Shown here: in pieces, positions 41,501-56,500 of the stretch
How positions within the stretch are numbered: the stretch's first letter is position 1
Layout: each line of letters starts with the position of its first letter
From: Branchinecta lynchi
Taxonomy: Eukaryota > Arthropoda > Branchiopoda > Anostraca > Branchinectidae
Reading direction: 5' to 3'
NCBI GenBank assembly: GCA_023053575.1
Contig: JAKZAP010000014.1
Coordinates: forward strand, 7,254,001 to 7,318,000
Length of the DNA stretch: 64,000 nucleotides
Position numbers and translations under genes: made by a program
Notes under the pieces: generated by a model
What the model was told of the DNA's origin: nothing
Seen by the model: only the letters and a program-made list of their open reading frames with translations
Database searches by the model: none

Positions 41501-44500
41501 TTTTTTAACCTACAGGACAGGGGTGAAAGGGATGGTAGGTAGCTAAAAAGATAAAGCTGCAGCATTAGCTGCCAGGCCACACTGGGCGGTGCTGTTCTCC
41601 GATACTCTGCACTCAGCTAGTAAGGCTATGTATTATATATTTATATATATCTATATTTATTGCATGAAGATTATGTAAAGTAATAGTATATTATGTACTT
41701 GTATGTTAGTGAATTTTTATTGACGTTTTTCTACGCTATTTTTCGTAATGAAGAATTTTTGGAAGAATAAAGTGAATTTGAAAATCTGGAATTATCTTCC
41801 CAGATTTCTCCAGATAGCCATTTGAAGCTGAGTGGACTTTGACTAGTCTTACAGGGTCAAGTCCCCGATCAACGCCCCAAACCAAACGGTCGGCACCACC
41901 GAGACTCGAATTAGCGACCCTTCGCTTGTGAGTTCAGCGCGCTAACCATTCGTACAGAACGAACGATAAAGTAGAAAAAGAGAACATACCCCTGGAGCTT
42001 GGGAGCAGTCGACTGGTCGACTTCACCTGTTCCAACTTCGACGTCGTTCACTGCAATGGCCTTAACCACTTTGAAATTAACGGTGGATCCTTCCGCACCA
42101 ATCAGGCGACTATCGGAACCAACGTCCGCGGAAATTTCGGCAGAGTAGAATCCGGCGGGAAGATCGTCCGCGGACAAGGCAAGGGTGAAATGTTTGCTGA
42201 AAAGTTACTGTAAAAAGTCACTTTGTTCGTACTTCGTTTAAGCCTTTTTTTGCTACCGACCAGACAGAAAGGAGTGGATGGAAACATATGTGGGGGGGGG
42301 GGAAACCAGGTCAATACAGAAGTTTGATAACAGATAACAAGTGTCTGCGTATCCTTGTGAGAATATATATATGTTATGACCATCTAAAATGTTATATTTT
42401 CGCGAAACATAAGGCCTAAAAGGGTCATAACAGAAGTTTTGTCTCGAAACGGTCTTAAAATGGTTAAAAGAGACATATTCTAAATTCGTTTAAAATAAGG
42501 ATGCTCAAACATGTGTTATCTCATATCAAACTTCTGACAGTTTAGGGCACAGACCTTCACTCTGAATAAAAATTTCGGCAGACTAATCAGTTAAGCATTA
42601 CCAAACATAATTAGCAGTCACATTGGGTGAAGGATCGAATACTTAGAATTCATACCGCACGACTAAGTATGCAATATCAGAATTTTTGGGCCCAATTAGG
42701 ATACGATGAATAACAATAGGGCTCACGGCATGATACAAGTGTTTATGTTAGCGTCTATGTTACGAATTGTACTCGGCTGCTCGATGAGAAGAGCCTGCAA
42801 TCGGACTTCGGTCCGTTTATTGGTAGACCTGAATAAGTCTGTGCCGATCGCATGGTCTATCAGCACCGACACACCTTTCTTTTTTTTTATTACAAAAAGC
42901 CTTCAATCTTTAGAGAACCAAATTAAACATTTTGTTTTCGGAAAGTGTGTTGAATATGTAGCTAATATTTGCTTTGTATAGATATTTCTGGACCATGGCC
43001 CGTTGGGCTTTCCATGTACAATACATAAATACATAACAGTGCAAAGCTCAGTCGTAACCCTCTGTCGCGGTCCTATTTCTCGGAAGTTTGAGCGAGAGTT
43101 TAGTTCTTCTTGGCGTACTGTTGTGGCTGCTGCTATGGGAGATTGGCGGCAGGCTGGTCGGTTTGAGTGACGGAAATGCGTATGTCGTCCATACGACCAT
43201 AGCCTCGATTTTGTTGCATGCTGCAGGTCCACTTCTCGGCCGATTCCGGACTGATTCTTTCCACATCCGTTTTTGCACTGCAGCGCTTCCGAGGAAGACT
43301 GCAGCACTTCTCGAGAATCACGGACTTGCTCCTTGGCCAAGTCCGTGCTTCCCTGCAAGATGCTGCAGCGCTGCCGCTTCAACCAAGAAGAAAGTGAACC
43401 CAAAAACGCATATTATGCAAAAGCAAGGAAGTGCTGCAGCAGCGATGCGGCAGCGCTATTGCAACAAAAACGAGGCTCATGTCGTTCTTATGAATTGTGC
43501 TTATGACCGGACACGAAGACTAAGCCATCTAAGGTGAAGTGTGCGTTGAGATGTTCTACGTCAAGACCCTCGGGAAGGTGGTACTTTCTGACAACGTGGG
43601 CTTGGACTAGGCCATGTTCGTCTTCACGTTCTTTTCGATTGGCTTCTATATGAAGGTTCCCGTCGTAGATTCGTACGTTGACCTCGTCTGGGGAGAAGTG
43701 ATGGAGATCCACCGGGACAAAGAATCGGTCGTTATCTATCCTCAGATCAGAGTCTCACGACGTCCATATCCGTTACGGCTTCCTCTGAGGTAGTGTCCAC
43801 CAACGGGAAAGACGGACGTGACGTACTCAATGAAAATGCCGTTAGGCAAAGTGCTGGTTGAATATTCTGACAGGACGTGTTCCGTCGCGGTAGAACTGGT
43901 GAACGTGAACAAGGATGCGTTGGTTGCTCTGGGGAATTCATGGTTGGAGCAGAGATGGGCAAATCCGAGATTCGTCCTTTCGGCCGGATAAAAATCTGGA
44001 TTCGAATCTTCTGCTTGTCAGGCTGGATTCGGACTCGGATTCCACACCCTCAACGAATCCGCTCAAATCTCTAGTCTATGTCCTTCCAGTTTCCGTTTTC
44101 CGAATTTTTACATAGATATCAGCGTTTGTTTGTTGTCACCTCTGATTTGTAAACTACAACCTATGTACATGATTTGATTTCGGATCGTCGGATTCGAATC
44201 GTCAGCACGAAACGGTGGATTTGGACTCATACCTACACTGTAAAAAAAAATAGATGTTCCTTCAGCCCAAGCTGACTGCGAATCATATTTGACGCTGCAA
44301 AACGTCAGCTACATTTTAATAGAGCTACATTCCGGCCTTATATAAGTAGTGTAAAGTGCCACGTGCCTTGTGTAAAGTGCCATGTATGTACATTTCGGCC
44401 ATGTATGTACATCATGGTACATACATGTACCATGTATTTGTATATAGATTTCGTGCCCTTCTTTTATGTATGTACATTTCGGCCCTTCTTGGCAAGGGTC

Positions 44501-47500
44501 ATCTTCAGGCTCAAGCTGGAAAATGAACTTGTGGAAAAATAATTAAAGATTCTTCCTTAAATATCTGTACCCTAGGTGTTATATTTGACGGTGCAAAACG
44601 GATAAGTCAGCTACGTTTTATTAGAGCTATATTTTTATTAGAGCTATATTTTTATTAGAGCTACATAGAAATAAAGCGCTAATAAAATCTAGCTGGCTTA
44701 TTAATATTCTTTCAGCCCAAGCTGACTTTGAAACATCTATTCAAACAATGTTTACAACGGATCCGTCAGCTACAATTCTTCATCAGCGATATTTCGGCAC
44801 TTCTTGGCAAGGGTCCTTGTTAGGCTGTCAATCTTCTGGGTCAATGTCGAGGAAGGAAACAAACCTATAATCCACATTACAGGTTTGTTTCCTTCCTCGA
44901 CATTGACACAGAAGATTGACAGCTTGACGAGGACCCTTGCTTCCCCTTGCTTGCTTCACCGAGGTTGACCCAGAAGATTGACAGCTTGACGAGGACCCTT
45001 GCTTCCCCTTGCTTGCTTCACCGAGGTTGACCCAGAAGATTGACAGAATGACGAGGACCCTTGCCAAGAAGGGCCGAAATATTGCTGATGAAGAATCATA
45101 GCTGAGGTACCGTTGTATACATTGTTTGAATAGATGTAGCTGACTTACCTGTTTTGCCCCGTCAAATATGATTCGCAGTCAGCTTGGGCTGAAGGAATAC
45201 CTATCCTAAGCGTTTTCTGTTGAAACTGCGCATTTTTGTGTTAAAGCACAATGGACACTTCTAATGCTTTATTCTGTATTAAACGCTTCACAAATAAACA
45301 TTTCCGACTTCCTTTAGAAGACGCTACGGAAATCGGCCGTTTTCTTGTTAACCCTTGTCTTTACCTCTCTGGCATTTCGGCGATCCAAATCTTAGAAGCT
45401 GGGATTTCGTGGCAGGATATTCAAAGACTCCCAGCAATGCTCGATAGAAAAGGACATATTTGAGATGTCACCAAAGTCAAGCCGCAGATGCAGTTTACCT
45501 GATTGTATTCATCAGAAGTTCCATGTTTCAAATTGCCTATTAAAAGTTTTCTTTGTGGAACAGTGTTGTGAAGCTTGATTAACTTGCTTTATAAAATGTA
45601 CCAGAATATGCAATAAGTTTATAAAAATAACATGGCTACAAAAATCATTCAAAAATAAATCGCCTATTCAAATCTGAATTATACAAGCTGATTTATGCAT
45701 AAAATAAAGATCTGCTAAGTGTTATAAGAAACATCACGTTTATCTTTGTTCAAGCTAGTAAATTGAGCATGTACTGGCCCAAAAAATTACGCTGTGAAAT
45801 ATCACAGAGAGGAAACTGTTGAAAAAGCTGCTAGAGCTAGGGGGTAAGCATTGTTCCTAGGTTGTTACAGAGTGGGATTGGGGTAGTTTCATGTGCCCAT
45901 TGAACTTTAACTATTATGAACTTCTGACAGTATGGGAGCGCTGAACCGGAAAACGGCATATAAACCCAGGCTCGACAAAAACGTGTTCTTACCCAGATGA
46001 CTCCAGTTGAACGTTAGACTTGACCTGTGTCTTATCCGCCAGAGCTACGACCTTTTTCGCAACAGCCTTGGAGACCTGGAGTTCGTTACCAAGAAGGTCA
46101 CAGATGCGGATTTTCAAAGACTGCTGCTCAGACGAGATGACTGGCGAAGAGGAGAGGGAGATGACAACAGGGACAAAGAACTGTAGAAAGTAATATATTA
46201 GCGGCGTAGTTGATGATTTGCAGCGTTTGGGCGAAAGAGTTCAGCAAGAACATACACTGAAAAAAAAATCTTGCAGTATTTGTTACAGGGATTGTTCTTG
46301 TCTGTAATGAGATAAGATTATCTCTAATTCGGATTAATCTTATCCCAGTAGAGATAAGATTAATCCCAGTAGCAAATACTGCAGTCAACTTTAATCCTTA
46401 CTCTGAGAAACTTTTTACAGTGTAGGTATGGCCAGCTTTCATATCTTGTTTCAGATATATAAACAAAAGAGGTAGCCGGTGGATATAATATGTTCTCTAC
46501 AATGCTATTACAATGCTCAATCGGAAAGAAGCGAAATTAATAATCATACCGACGGCGAAGTGTTCGTCTAAAAATGTCGATGGAAAGATATGACTTCACT
46601 TACACTAACAAGCCTACCCAAGTGCCTGTCAGCAGTTTCAGCAGATGCGTCACGTCATGATGTTAGCCACTCAATAAATGAAGAAAAGCGCCACCATTTT
46701 TCTTATAAATAGTCGTTTTTTCCTCAAGAATAGTCGATTTTGCTGAAACAATCAGTAAAAATGACTAACTAGTCGGTACCCCCCCCCACACACCTTAAAA
46801 AAAAAAATTTGCTAGTAGCGGCTCTGGCTGTCAGTTTCATTCTTCGAAGGAGACTAGCTGTATGTACTTTTATTTGTGACACGCAGAAGCCGAAGACAGA
46901 ACGACATAAAAAAAATAAAAAGAATAAGCGCAATTCACTCGAGATGGACGAAAGTAAGGTAATAAACACACGCCAGAGTCACTCCGTTTTCGATAAAAAA
47001 AATATAACGATTTTTGGGTTTCCAATGCTTTCGGATCAGAGGTATATTGGATGGGTTTCAGTAGAAGATTTAGCACACTTGACCAAAGCGGACATCAATG
47101 GAAGATTCGCGGTTCCCCAACAGCCATTCAGATATGTTCTTGCATTAAGCTTTAAAGCGGTTGGCACTGACGGATTATTCTTTACAATATAAGTATAAGA
47201 ACATAGACTGTATCTGGCAGACTCCCCCCCCCCCCCACATACACACGACGACAGCATTTAACGCTGTTCCTGCATTTGGCTGCAAAGTGATTAATGCTGA
47301 ACCGACACGAACAGAATTAGCCTTTTCGTTCTTTTTAAAGTTTCCCTTTCCGTTATTTTCCATTTTTTACGACACATATAGCGATCGTTATGTCTGTCCC
47401 GGTTCTGCTAGTTCGGATACTGCAGAAAAGATATAGGATGATGAAACTTTGCACGCATCTAAAGGATACCGACCCGACTCTTAATGAAACCATCTTTTCC

Positions 47501-50500
47501 ATTCAATCATCCTTGTGCGAGCGGAGGGAGAGGCAATCCGGGATCTTCTGACCCCACTTAAGTTGGACCGGGTCATCCAATTCGAATGAAACCTGATGGG
47601 TGGTATACAAACAGACGCCTAAAGGCGTCTTCTCGCCGTTCCCCGCGGGCTCCTTTTGAGGAGTCCCCGTGTTTTTGTTTTTCCCGGGAACTCACTCCCC
47701 CTATTCTCGCGAGTCCCCACGGACGGGGAATGCTCCGATTATCATCATCGTCATCAAAAAGGACTCCCTTTCAGATTCGGAGGGGAATAAAGTTTTGCTG
47801 TTGTTGGTGCAATGTGAAACTATTCAAAAATAACAAAACCAATAAGAAAGTAGATGCCGACTTATTTCGTCAACTGCATAATTTTTTGTTCGAACAAAAT
47901 CCATTTTGAAATCATTCCCCGTGTTCTCGTTGTTTTCCCTAGCGGAGTCCGCGTGGAGTGGTTCCTTCTATTCTCGCCGCTCCTTTTGATTCCCTGAGGA
48001 GTCCTCGAGGAACGGCGAGAATACGCCTTAAGATGTTCCATTCAAGCGTCAAACCGCATCCGACCACGACGGGGGGCGTTGAAGGGGGGCGCGCAAATTT
48101 TACGTAGGGATTGTGAAATACACGAAACAGTGGTATATAGTAAAATACTTACTGGGTTGGTGGTCAGGTGGTCAAGGGCTGTCAAGAGAGCGGCGAGGCT
48201 CTTTGGTGGCCGGACTGTTTTTCTGCTGACCAAATACTCGGCAAATCCAACAACTTGTTCAGCGTTCAATTCCGGCTTACGGTTCAGCTTTTCGGATAAC
48301 TCAAAGATGCCGCTGATAACCAGAGCTAAAAATGAGAGAGTCGGATTATGGTTGGACCTAAGAACTGCAAGCTTCGGAGCCATGCTCTTTTAAAGGAGAC
48401 CTCGCACTAGTGTTTATGCTGAGATGTTTTGACCACTTTTCAACTAAGCTATTATTACAGAAAATTACGCATGGCTTCGTCTGTTTTTAGCCTCTTTCCA
48501 TATCCCTTGCCTTGGATGACAATCTCGGCAAAAGTTGCATAACCGGTCTCCGAACGAATAAGCTGATTGAGAACAATGACCGGAGCATGGTACGTACGCC
48601 ACGTAAAGAGAACAAACATGGCAACTGTGGTAATCAGTAGCCGCGTTCGTTTTTGTAATTCGACGTTATCGGTACGAAAAACGTCGTTTTATTTTTTTAA
48701 TATTAGGGATTTCTTTGGCACGTTTTATAACGTTGTTTCACGAACGATCGAAATACGAAAACGCTAAAAGTCCAACTAACTTAATATTTGTAAAAGCAGC
48801 CAGAGCAAAATACAAAATGGATTTTAGCATAACAGCCCAATACGCCTAATTACCGAACCGAGATGTTGAAACTAACTTTCCGCCTCAGTTCGTCGTTTCA
48901 GGAACGACGAATGAAAAGGCGGTTCAACCGAACAAAAAAAACTCCTTATTCTCGGCAGTTGAGTGTAATTACAAAGAAAACGCTTATATTAAAACGACGG
49001 ATGGAACGGCGAACCGAACGACAAAAACGAACGCAGGTAGTGTGTGCTAATAGTGGATTTCGGATACACTTAGAAAATAAATACGGACAATTTTTTAACT
49101 GACATGAAAGGTGCGTTTGGTAATCTATCTCACGCTTCAGCAATCTTGGTTCTTCTTTCTAGGGGTATTCCACTTTCTATTTGTCGTGTTTTGCCTTCCT
49201 GGTATAGCCGGCTGTCGGTTCGGCTGTCGGGTTCCCTTCTGTTTTCTTCTTATTTGCCAGTGGGCAGAGGGGTGAGACAAGGTGGTATTTTATCTCCTTA
49301 TATATGTAATGTTAACCTAGCAGAGTGTCTCCGGTCAATCCGAATATCCCTGATCTCGGCTCTTCGAGATACTTCTTCCCTAGTTTATGCTAATGACATA
49401 ATTCTACTGAGTAAATCAAAAACTGCGTTGGTTGAGAATTTTAACCGTCTTGCCACTCCTCTGTCAGCAAAGGGTCTTTCCATCAGTGCTGGTAAATGCC
49501 AGTTATTTTTTTTTAAATAGTAACGTGGATCTAAACCAATGTCTTGATTGTGATGATGGGATTGGTTTTTCAGCATGTGACACAGTGCGTACTTAGGGAA
49601 TCCATATGCATCGTCTGCTAAGGCTTCTCAGTCCATACTTGTAAATCATATTAAGATACTGAAAAGATATCTTTGGGTCATTGTTCCCCGCCGTTGCTTT
49701 ACCTCACCTTTTTTTTGCTGCAACAATCGTTTAAACTTTTCGAATTTGCGACGTATCTGCTATTTGAATATCAAATTTAAAATTTTCAAGATTTCTCCTT
49801 GGGTTTCCCATTTATTTCAGTAATTCGCAGTCAGTTTTTGACTTTAAAGTAAAAGAACCAGTTTTAATTTTGACGAAAAAGTTGGTATTTAGTGGAGTGT
49901 TCCTAGGAACGATCCACTATTGCGAGCGCTGTAGCAGCTTTCGGTTTTCGATTTTCACCGTATTTTGTGGAGCTCATAACTCGTGAACCAGTGCAAGTAT
50001 CAAGTTCAAACTTGGTACACTTGTGGGTATTGGCGTCTAGTTGTGCCTTTTGGGGTCCCACCCCCTCCCCAACCCGGTTCAGGGGCAAATTGGCCCAGAT
50101 TGACCAGTGAATAAAGTGCATAACTTGACCAGAACTGGACATAGGACGATGAAATTCCTTGGACGTGTAGATCCTAGGGCTGGGAAATTACTTTTAAAGT
50201 TGCACCTCCCCCACCCACCCCGTCCATGGGCAACTGGGCCCAGATTGCCCAGGAGTAAAGTTCGTTACCCTTGCTATGAATCAACAGGTATCAAGTTGAA
50301 ACTTGGTAGGATTATGAGCATTGGGGTCTCTTTTTACTTGTTGCGGTCCCAAACCCCACCCCCACTTGGTTCAGGGGCAAATTGGGCCCAGATTGCCCAT
50401 TTTTTAATGTTTTGATTTGACAATAGCTGGAGATAACTCGATGAAATTACTTTGTGCTTTTGGATCATACGGACCGGGGAGAGTTGAACTACCCCCACCC

Positions 50501-53500
50501 TCCCCGTTCATGGGCAAGTGGGCCCAAATTGCCCATGAAAAAAGTTTTTGACCCATGACTGTAGTCAAACTCTAAGCTGGTATACTTGAGGAAAAAAGGT
50601 GTAAATACGCATTTTGATGGGTCCCGACCCCCCCCCCCCCCGTTCATGGGCAGCTGGGCCAAGATTTTCCATGAGTCAGGTCTCAAGTCCAGTTCTTGTA
50701 TATTTGGGGTCTATAGTCTATGGATGAGGATTTGGCGTAAGATCAACAAATGAGACGACGCGACGTACTTTAATCTTTAATGAACAGTTGGAAACTGGAC
50801 TGTTTTGCCATATGATCGATGATATGCCGTTCTTAATGAATTGTGACAAAGGGGGCATTAGTCTGCTACTAATTCGTTTATTGCACTTGTTATTACCTTG
50901 CTAATGGAATATAGGTTTAAAGGGTGGGACTCGCAGGCAGACCCAAAGACGGGCAGACCATTCAGTGTCCGAACAACTATTATTCGTGGAAGATCTTCAA
51001 CATTTCTTTGGATTTATGCTGGCGGTTTGTTTACATTTAAAGCTTTTAAAGGGGGATGATTACAAGATTTACAAGGTTATTTCAATACTTGTTTGGTTAT
51101 GGGGGAAGAGAAATGTCTTGGTTCTAAAGCTGTTTGTATACAAGTGTGATAAACATTTTACTTTTGCACTAAACGTCTGACCGCTTGCGCACTTGTTGAC
51201 TTTAAAGTAAAAGACCCAGTTTTAATTTTGACGAAAAAGTTGACAAACTTTTACAAAAAAGCATCGATAGCCCTCCAAACCTATAACCCATACCCATCTT
51301 TTAGCAAGTGAATAATGTAGTACGTAAAACAATTTGTATTTTAGTTGTCGAAATTATGTGTATTTTTATAGTATATATATAGCGCTGAATGGATCAGTTG
51401 ATTTAGGCATAGTTCTGTTTTATATACTATATCTGCTATATCTGAATAATCAAATAAATAAATATAATAATATATATCAATATAGTATAGTTCTCCTAAG
51501 AATATATGACTTTTGTTTCAGTCCAGCGCTATGCCAAAACCACAAACTTATGAATACACTTATGAAGTAAAGAAACTTTGGAACTAGAACGGATGGATTT
51601 ATTACTGAAGTAGAATGAAGTACTATCATAAGTAAGACGTGTCTTTGAAACGTCAGTCAACTCTGGGTGGTGTTGCGCTCAATAACTTGCAGTAGGCTGC
51701 TGCAAATCCTAAGAACATCTGATTTATTTATGTGCAAAAAAAAACCGAGCGGACAACTGTTTGCATATCCCAATTTCACTTGATCGCCTCGATCTACGTG
51801 TCCCCCTTTGGCGAGGTTCCCAGCAATTACGTGGTTCATCAGTATCAAAGATGGGGCCAGCCATGCCTTCTTGGGACTTGAGAATTGCCTGAACAGATAG
51901 ATACTCAACTAGCGCTAAGAACTTGCGAGAGAAATAGAAGAGTCGCGTTTTTGCAGATACCATGGTATTTGTTACACTGTAACTGGATCTGCAGTTACTG
52001 GAGCCTATACTATTTACCTTGGTTGCTATTTCCCTACGCACCCGACGGAATTAGTTTTTTAGCTTAGATGTGCCTTAGATGCACCACAACCTGTCTAAGC
52101 TAGTTACACCTGTTGAAAGATGTGTGTTTAAAATCATATTCACTGATCAGATAGTAGGCACTGTTGTGACGGAAATGAAATCACGGCATCCCGCGTCGTT
52201 ACAGTACAAGAGAGTCAACGTCAATGTCTGTAAGCAACAAAGACCATTTCTGTTTAAAACGCTAAATGTTTTTCTTATATTGAATTCATGTTTGTTTCTA
52301 ACAATTATGCAATTTGCTTTCATATTTTTTCAAGTACCTACGGTTAAACAATGCTTACGTGACGGAAACAAAATTCGGGTGACCAGCCGTAACGGTAACA
52401 AAGTCCCCAGAAATTTTTAGGATCATCGCAGAAATTCATGTACTGGCAACGCAGCTTGCACGCTATTATCTCGGAAGACAGCCTACAATGAAGAAGAAGT
52501 GCCATAACAGCTCTCCCGGATAATAGGGTGAGATTTAGTCCAGACCGAATTCTTTCAAACCTAGGAATTTTTTGTTTTGTTTTTAATTTGCTCATTGTTT
52601 GACGGTTCTTTTGTGTTTTGAACATTCATAGTGACAGTAGGGATGATTAGCATTCTGTGTGTGGTAGAAAGACAGTTTTTGTGGTCCGCTTTAACTTTAC
52701 CCGACAGACCTCAGTGCATAGCAACCTTACCTGTCACAGACAAGCCACCTTCAAACTGGTAGAACTTGTTGTCCACCATGTCAGCCTGAACAACAACGTC
52801 CTCAATGCGATCAAAGTACTGATCCACATTGCCAGGGAATTTGGCAGCAACGTGGAAAGCATAACCCAAACTAGAAAGAGGAAGAATAAGAAAATCAAAC
52901 ATTAAACAAGAGCTAAGAGCTCGTATGGCACTTGTTACGAGTAGGTGCAAGAAAGCAGATGAGAGCGTCACAAAATACCCCCTGCAACCCCCCTAGGTTC
53001 GAACCTAGAAGTAGGATATCTAGTTTCACTCGAGTCTGGGCACATCTGACATCAGCTCGGATCATCTAGGTCAAACAAAATTTATACTTTCCAAGTTTAG
53101 ATCCACTCGTTTGATCCCTAGACATGCCACACTACTTCCGGTACCCCCCCCCCTCCAACTCCACCCACCGCGGTCGAATCTGGCCTGGACGCATAAATGA
53201 ATCATACAAAGCATCTTCTCCAACCACCTATCAAGTTTCATTCGAATCTGAGCATTTTCCGGAAAATTCCGGTCATCCACCCCCCCCCCCCCCACCGTGC
53301 CCGGATCCCTTCCGGACCCTAAAATATGTCATCTATGGAATATGATTACTCTACTTTCCAAGTTTTACTTAAATCACTCCACTCATTTGACCACTATGCA
53401 AGCCACAAAATTTCTGGGACTCCCCCTTCAACTCCCCCCCCCCCCCAACTGTGGCCGAATACGACTCGAACACATAAACGTCGCACCTCTGACATCTCCT

Positions 53501-56500
53501 CTTCCCGTCCATCAAGTTTGACTCAAATCGGAGCACATTCGCAAATTTCCGGTTCTCGCTTTATCCTCCTACCCAGGCGGTATCCGGTCAAGTGGCCAAA
53601 TAATAAATCTAGGCCACATAAACTTAGTACTGTCCAACTTGCATCCCATTCGTTTCATTTTCGGATAGAGGAACAGAAGTTTTCCTAGGGGTCGGGTCAC
53701 TACTATGTCTGCCATGTTTCATCGTCCTTAGCACGCCATCACCGGAATTCCGGGGAAACTCCCTGCAACTGGCCCCAACACTCCCCAACGAGCTCCGGTA
53801 TGGAGCTCGTTGGTATCCCTCGATTCTAACGTCGATTTCCTGTGCCCCCTCCAACTCCCCCCCCCCCCCACAAGTATCGGATCCGCTCCAGAACTGAAAC
53901 AGAACATCTGAGATGATAGCTCTTCAAGTTTCATTCAAATCCGATTACCCGTATAAAAGCTATGCATGCCATTATAGATTTCGGATTCCCCATCCCGAAC
54001 TCCCCCCACGATGGTTGGATCGGAGAAAGACGATTATCATGTCAGTCGGTTGGGTTCCCTGATAAGCCTACCAAGTTTCATCGTCCTAGTATATCAGGAA
54101 GTACTGAACTACACGGCATCACCGGTATTTCGGACACCCCTCGAACTCCCCTCACAGTGGATGAACCCGGTCCAGCTCTGTCAGCGATATATCCAGGACT
54201 TGTGGTTGCTCTTCCCACGAAGTTTCATCCCGATCCCCCCCTTCTAAGCGTTTCTCCAGATTTCCAGTTCCCTCCTCCAAATCCCCCCAAAGTTACCGGA
54301 TCCAGTTCGGAACTGAACTGGGTAGTCTGCGGCACGATAACTTTCCAAATATCAAATTTCATTAAGATCCGATCACCAGTTCGAAAGTTATATGTACCTC
54401 AAATTTCCGGATCGTCGGATTGGGAAAGTGACTATTTCCAAGTTAATCCGGTCGGGTCCTTGATATGTGTGCCAAGTTTCATCGTCCTAGCTTATGTGGA
54501 AGTGCCAGAACTAGAGGACCGACGGAAGGACCGGAATTGCGATCGCTATATGGCACTTGACCGCAGCTGACTTATCCGTTTTGCACCGTCAAATATGATT
54601 CTAAGTCAGCTTGGGCTGAAAGAATACCAACTATACCCTAAGTGCGAAGCATACGGCAAACTAAACAGCAAGTAGTGAACCGAAGGCAAAATACTCGTTG
54701 GGTGGGTTTGAAAGTGAGTTCACTTTTGCGGCCGCTGTAGCCGGCTTTCGGTTTTGGCCTTTTTTTGCGGAGGTCGTAACTCGTGAACAGTATCATGCTA
54801 GGGCCTTTTGCCCCCTCCCCCCCCCCCCCCACACACACTCTCCGGCTCATGGGTGACTGGGTGCAGGTTGCCTCAGTTGTTGGTGGCGATTCTAGATTAA
54901 ACGATATATGCTCCGCGTTACGTGAAAGGCCAACACAAAGCTAAGTTAGTTCATACTCTGACTGCAAAACTGTCACGGCAAACTATCTATCTCACGTTTA
55001 AGCGCTTGCTGATTTTTTTTGTTCGGTTTGAGTTTATAGATGAAGTTCTGACCTTAGGGGCCTGTTGCTGTTTACGAGGTTCTTTCCGCAAATAAGTTCA
55101 AATTAACAAGCAAGCACACGCCAATCTTTGAAAGAAAATGGCATTTCCACTGCTGACGCTTACAGACTGAAAAAAAAGGCAAGTGCCATAAAAAGGAAAG
55201 GTATGCATCCGCTTTTGAGAGTAATGCCATAAAATTCGACACAAACAATTTTTCATTTATTAGTTTACTTTCCCTACCATTTAACTGAATTATTAGATAA
55301 TTGTCATTATTGGAGTATTGTTCGGCTGAGGTAATTTTAGAACGGTTGAAAATTTTGAAGTTGAGACTGTTTTTCAACTTTAAGGTTCTGAAGAGGAAAC
55401 CTGACCCTCTGTCTGCACCAACAAATTATCAATATCGACAGGGTATGTAGTTCTATTACGGTCGAGGTTTAAAAAGGTTGATGTTCTATAGGTTATTACA
55501 CTGTACACATAATCTTCAAAAGAAAAGAATGACCTGTATTAACTTGTGACTTACTGCGCCTACCAAACCCATTACTAGAGCCCATAAACCGAAATCCCAG
55601 TCCCAAAACAAACTGTATGCTGGGACAGAAGCATGCAATGCCGAATTAATCAAACGGAGGTGACTGACCTCTGGACAGAGTCATCCTGTTTCAACAATCG
55701 GTCCAGAACTGGCTGCACCTTTTCGACTGGGACTGACAAATTAAACGCATCCAAGGCTTCTACTATGTAGTAGAGATCTGCTAAAGATGTAGTATGCTGG
55801 ATGGAAGAACTCAAAACCTGAAAAAAACGTCCTTAAAAACCCAACACAGCAAAGAAGTAATGCTAATACTAACATAATGTATAAAGGCAGGTGTTCGATT
55901 GTGAACTCGATGCTCTTTGACCTTGCATTACTAAGTTGCATAAATCTGTCTGGGTTCCAGCTACTCCCCCCCCCGGTACCAAACCCTTCCTGGTGACCTC
56001 CCCCCCCCCCCCCAATATATTTTATGAAAAGTATATCTAGAGGCTGGCGGCCAGCCGTCGCGTGCTTACATGTAACTCGTGTGTCTAGGGAAAATTATTT
56101 ACTGCTCGTGGTCCAAACTGCAGTTACTAATTTCTGGGAGAAAGATCTTCTAGTTTCTTATATTTTTGCATCGGGGGGGGGGGGGGGTACCCGGTGGTTT
56201 TTGGTACCGGGGGGGGGGGGGGACAGGTGTTTTTTTGCCTAGACCTTATCATTCTTAAGCTCTGAGGAATAAAAAAAAAATACCTGCATCTGGGCCTCAA
56301 CAGCAGCTCGTCTCAATCAGAATTACAAGGCCATACAAATCCCTGTCTGATGCCACAGTAGGCACACTTCCCACCCTTAATAAAGGCAGGGTCTAAACTC
56401 AGCCACCTATTGGAGGAGATGGAGCACCCCGTAGTCGGCAACAGCAAAGTTAGTCACCATTTTTAATCAATGCAAATCCATAATTAGCTTCTGCTTGCTC

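Noticed and set aside
42903..43403. 166-codon open frame on minus strand and its 149-codon plus-strand counterpart
   Set aside because: Both run through the 277-bp MITE 43201-43477; the same peptide recurs at 22161-22437 only because the MITE does.
45251..45463. 70-codon open frame starting [13 protein letters not shown]
   Set aside because: Looks protein-like but matches nothing I recognise, lies in an intron beside foldback repeats and has no supporting splice or repeat structure.
53962..54570. 202-codon open frame on plus strand
   Set aside because: It lies entirely in the C-rich repeat family also found at 25.8-27.6 kb and 60.7-62.2 kb; the Pro-rich product is a repeat by-product without domain similarity.
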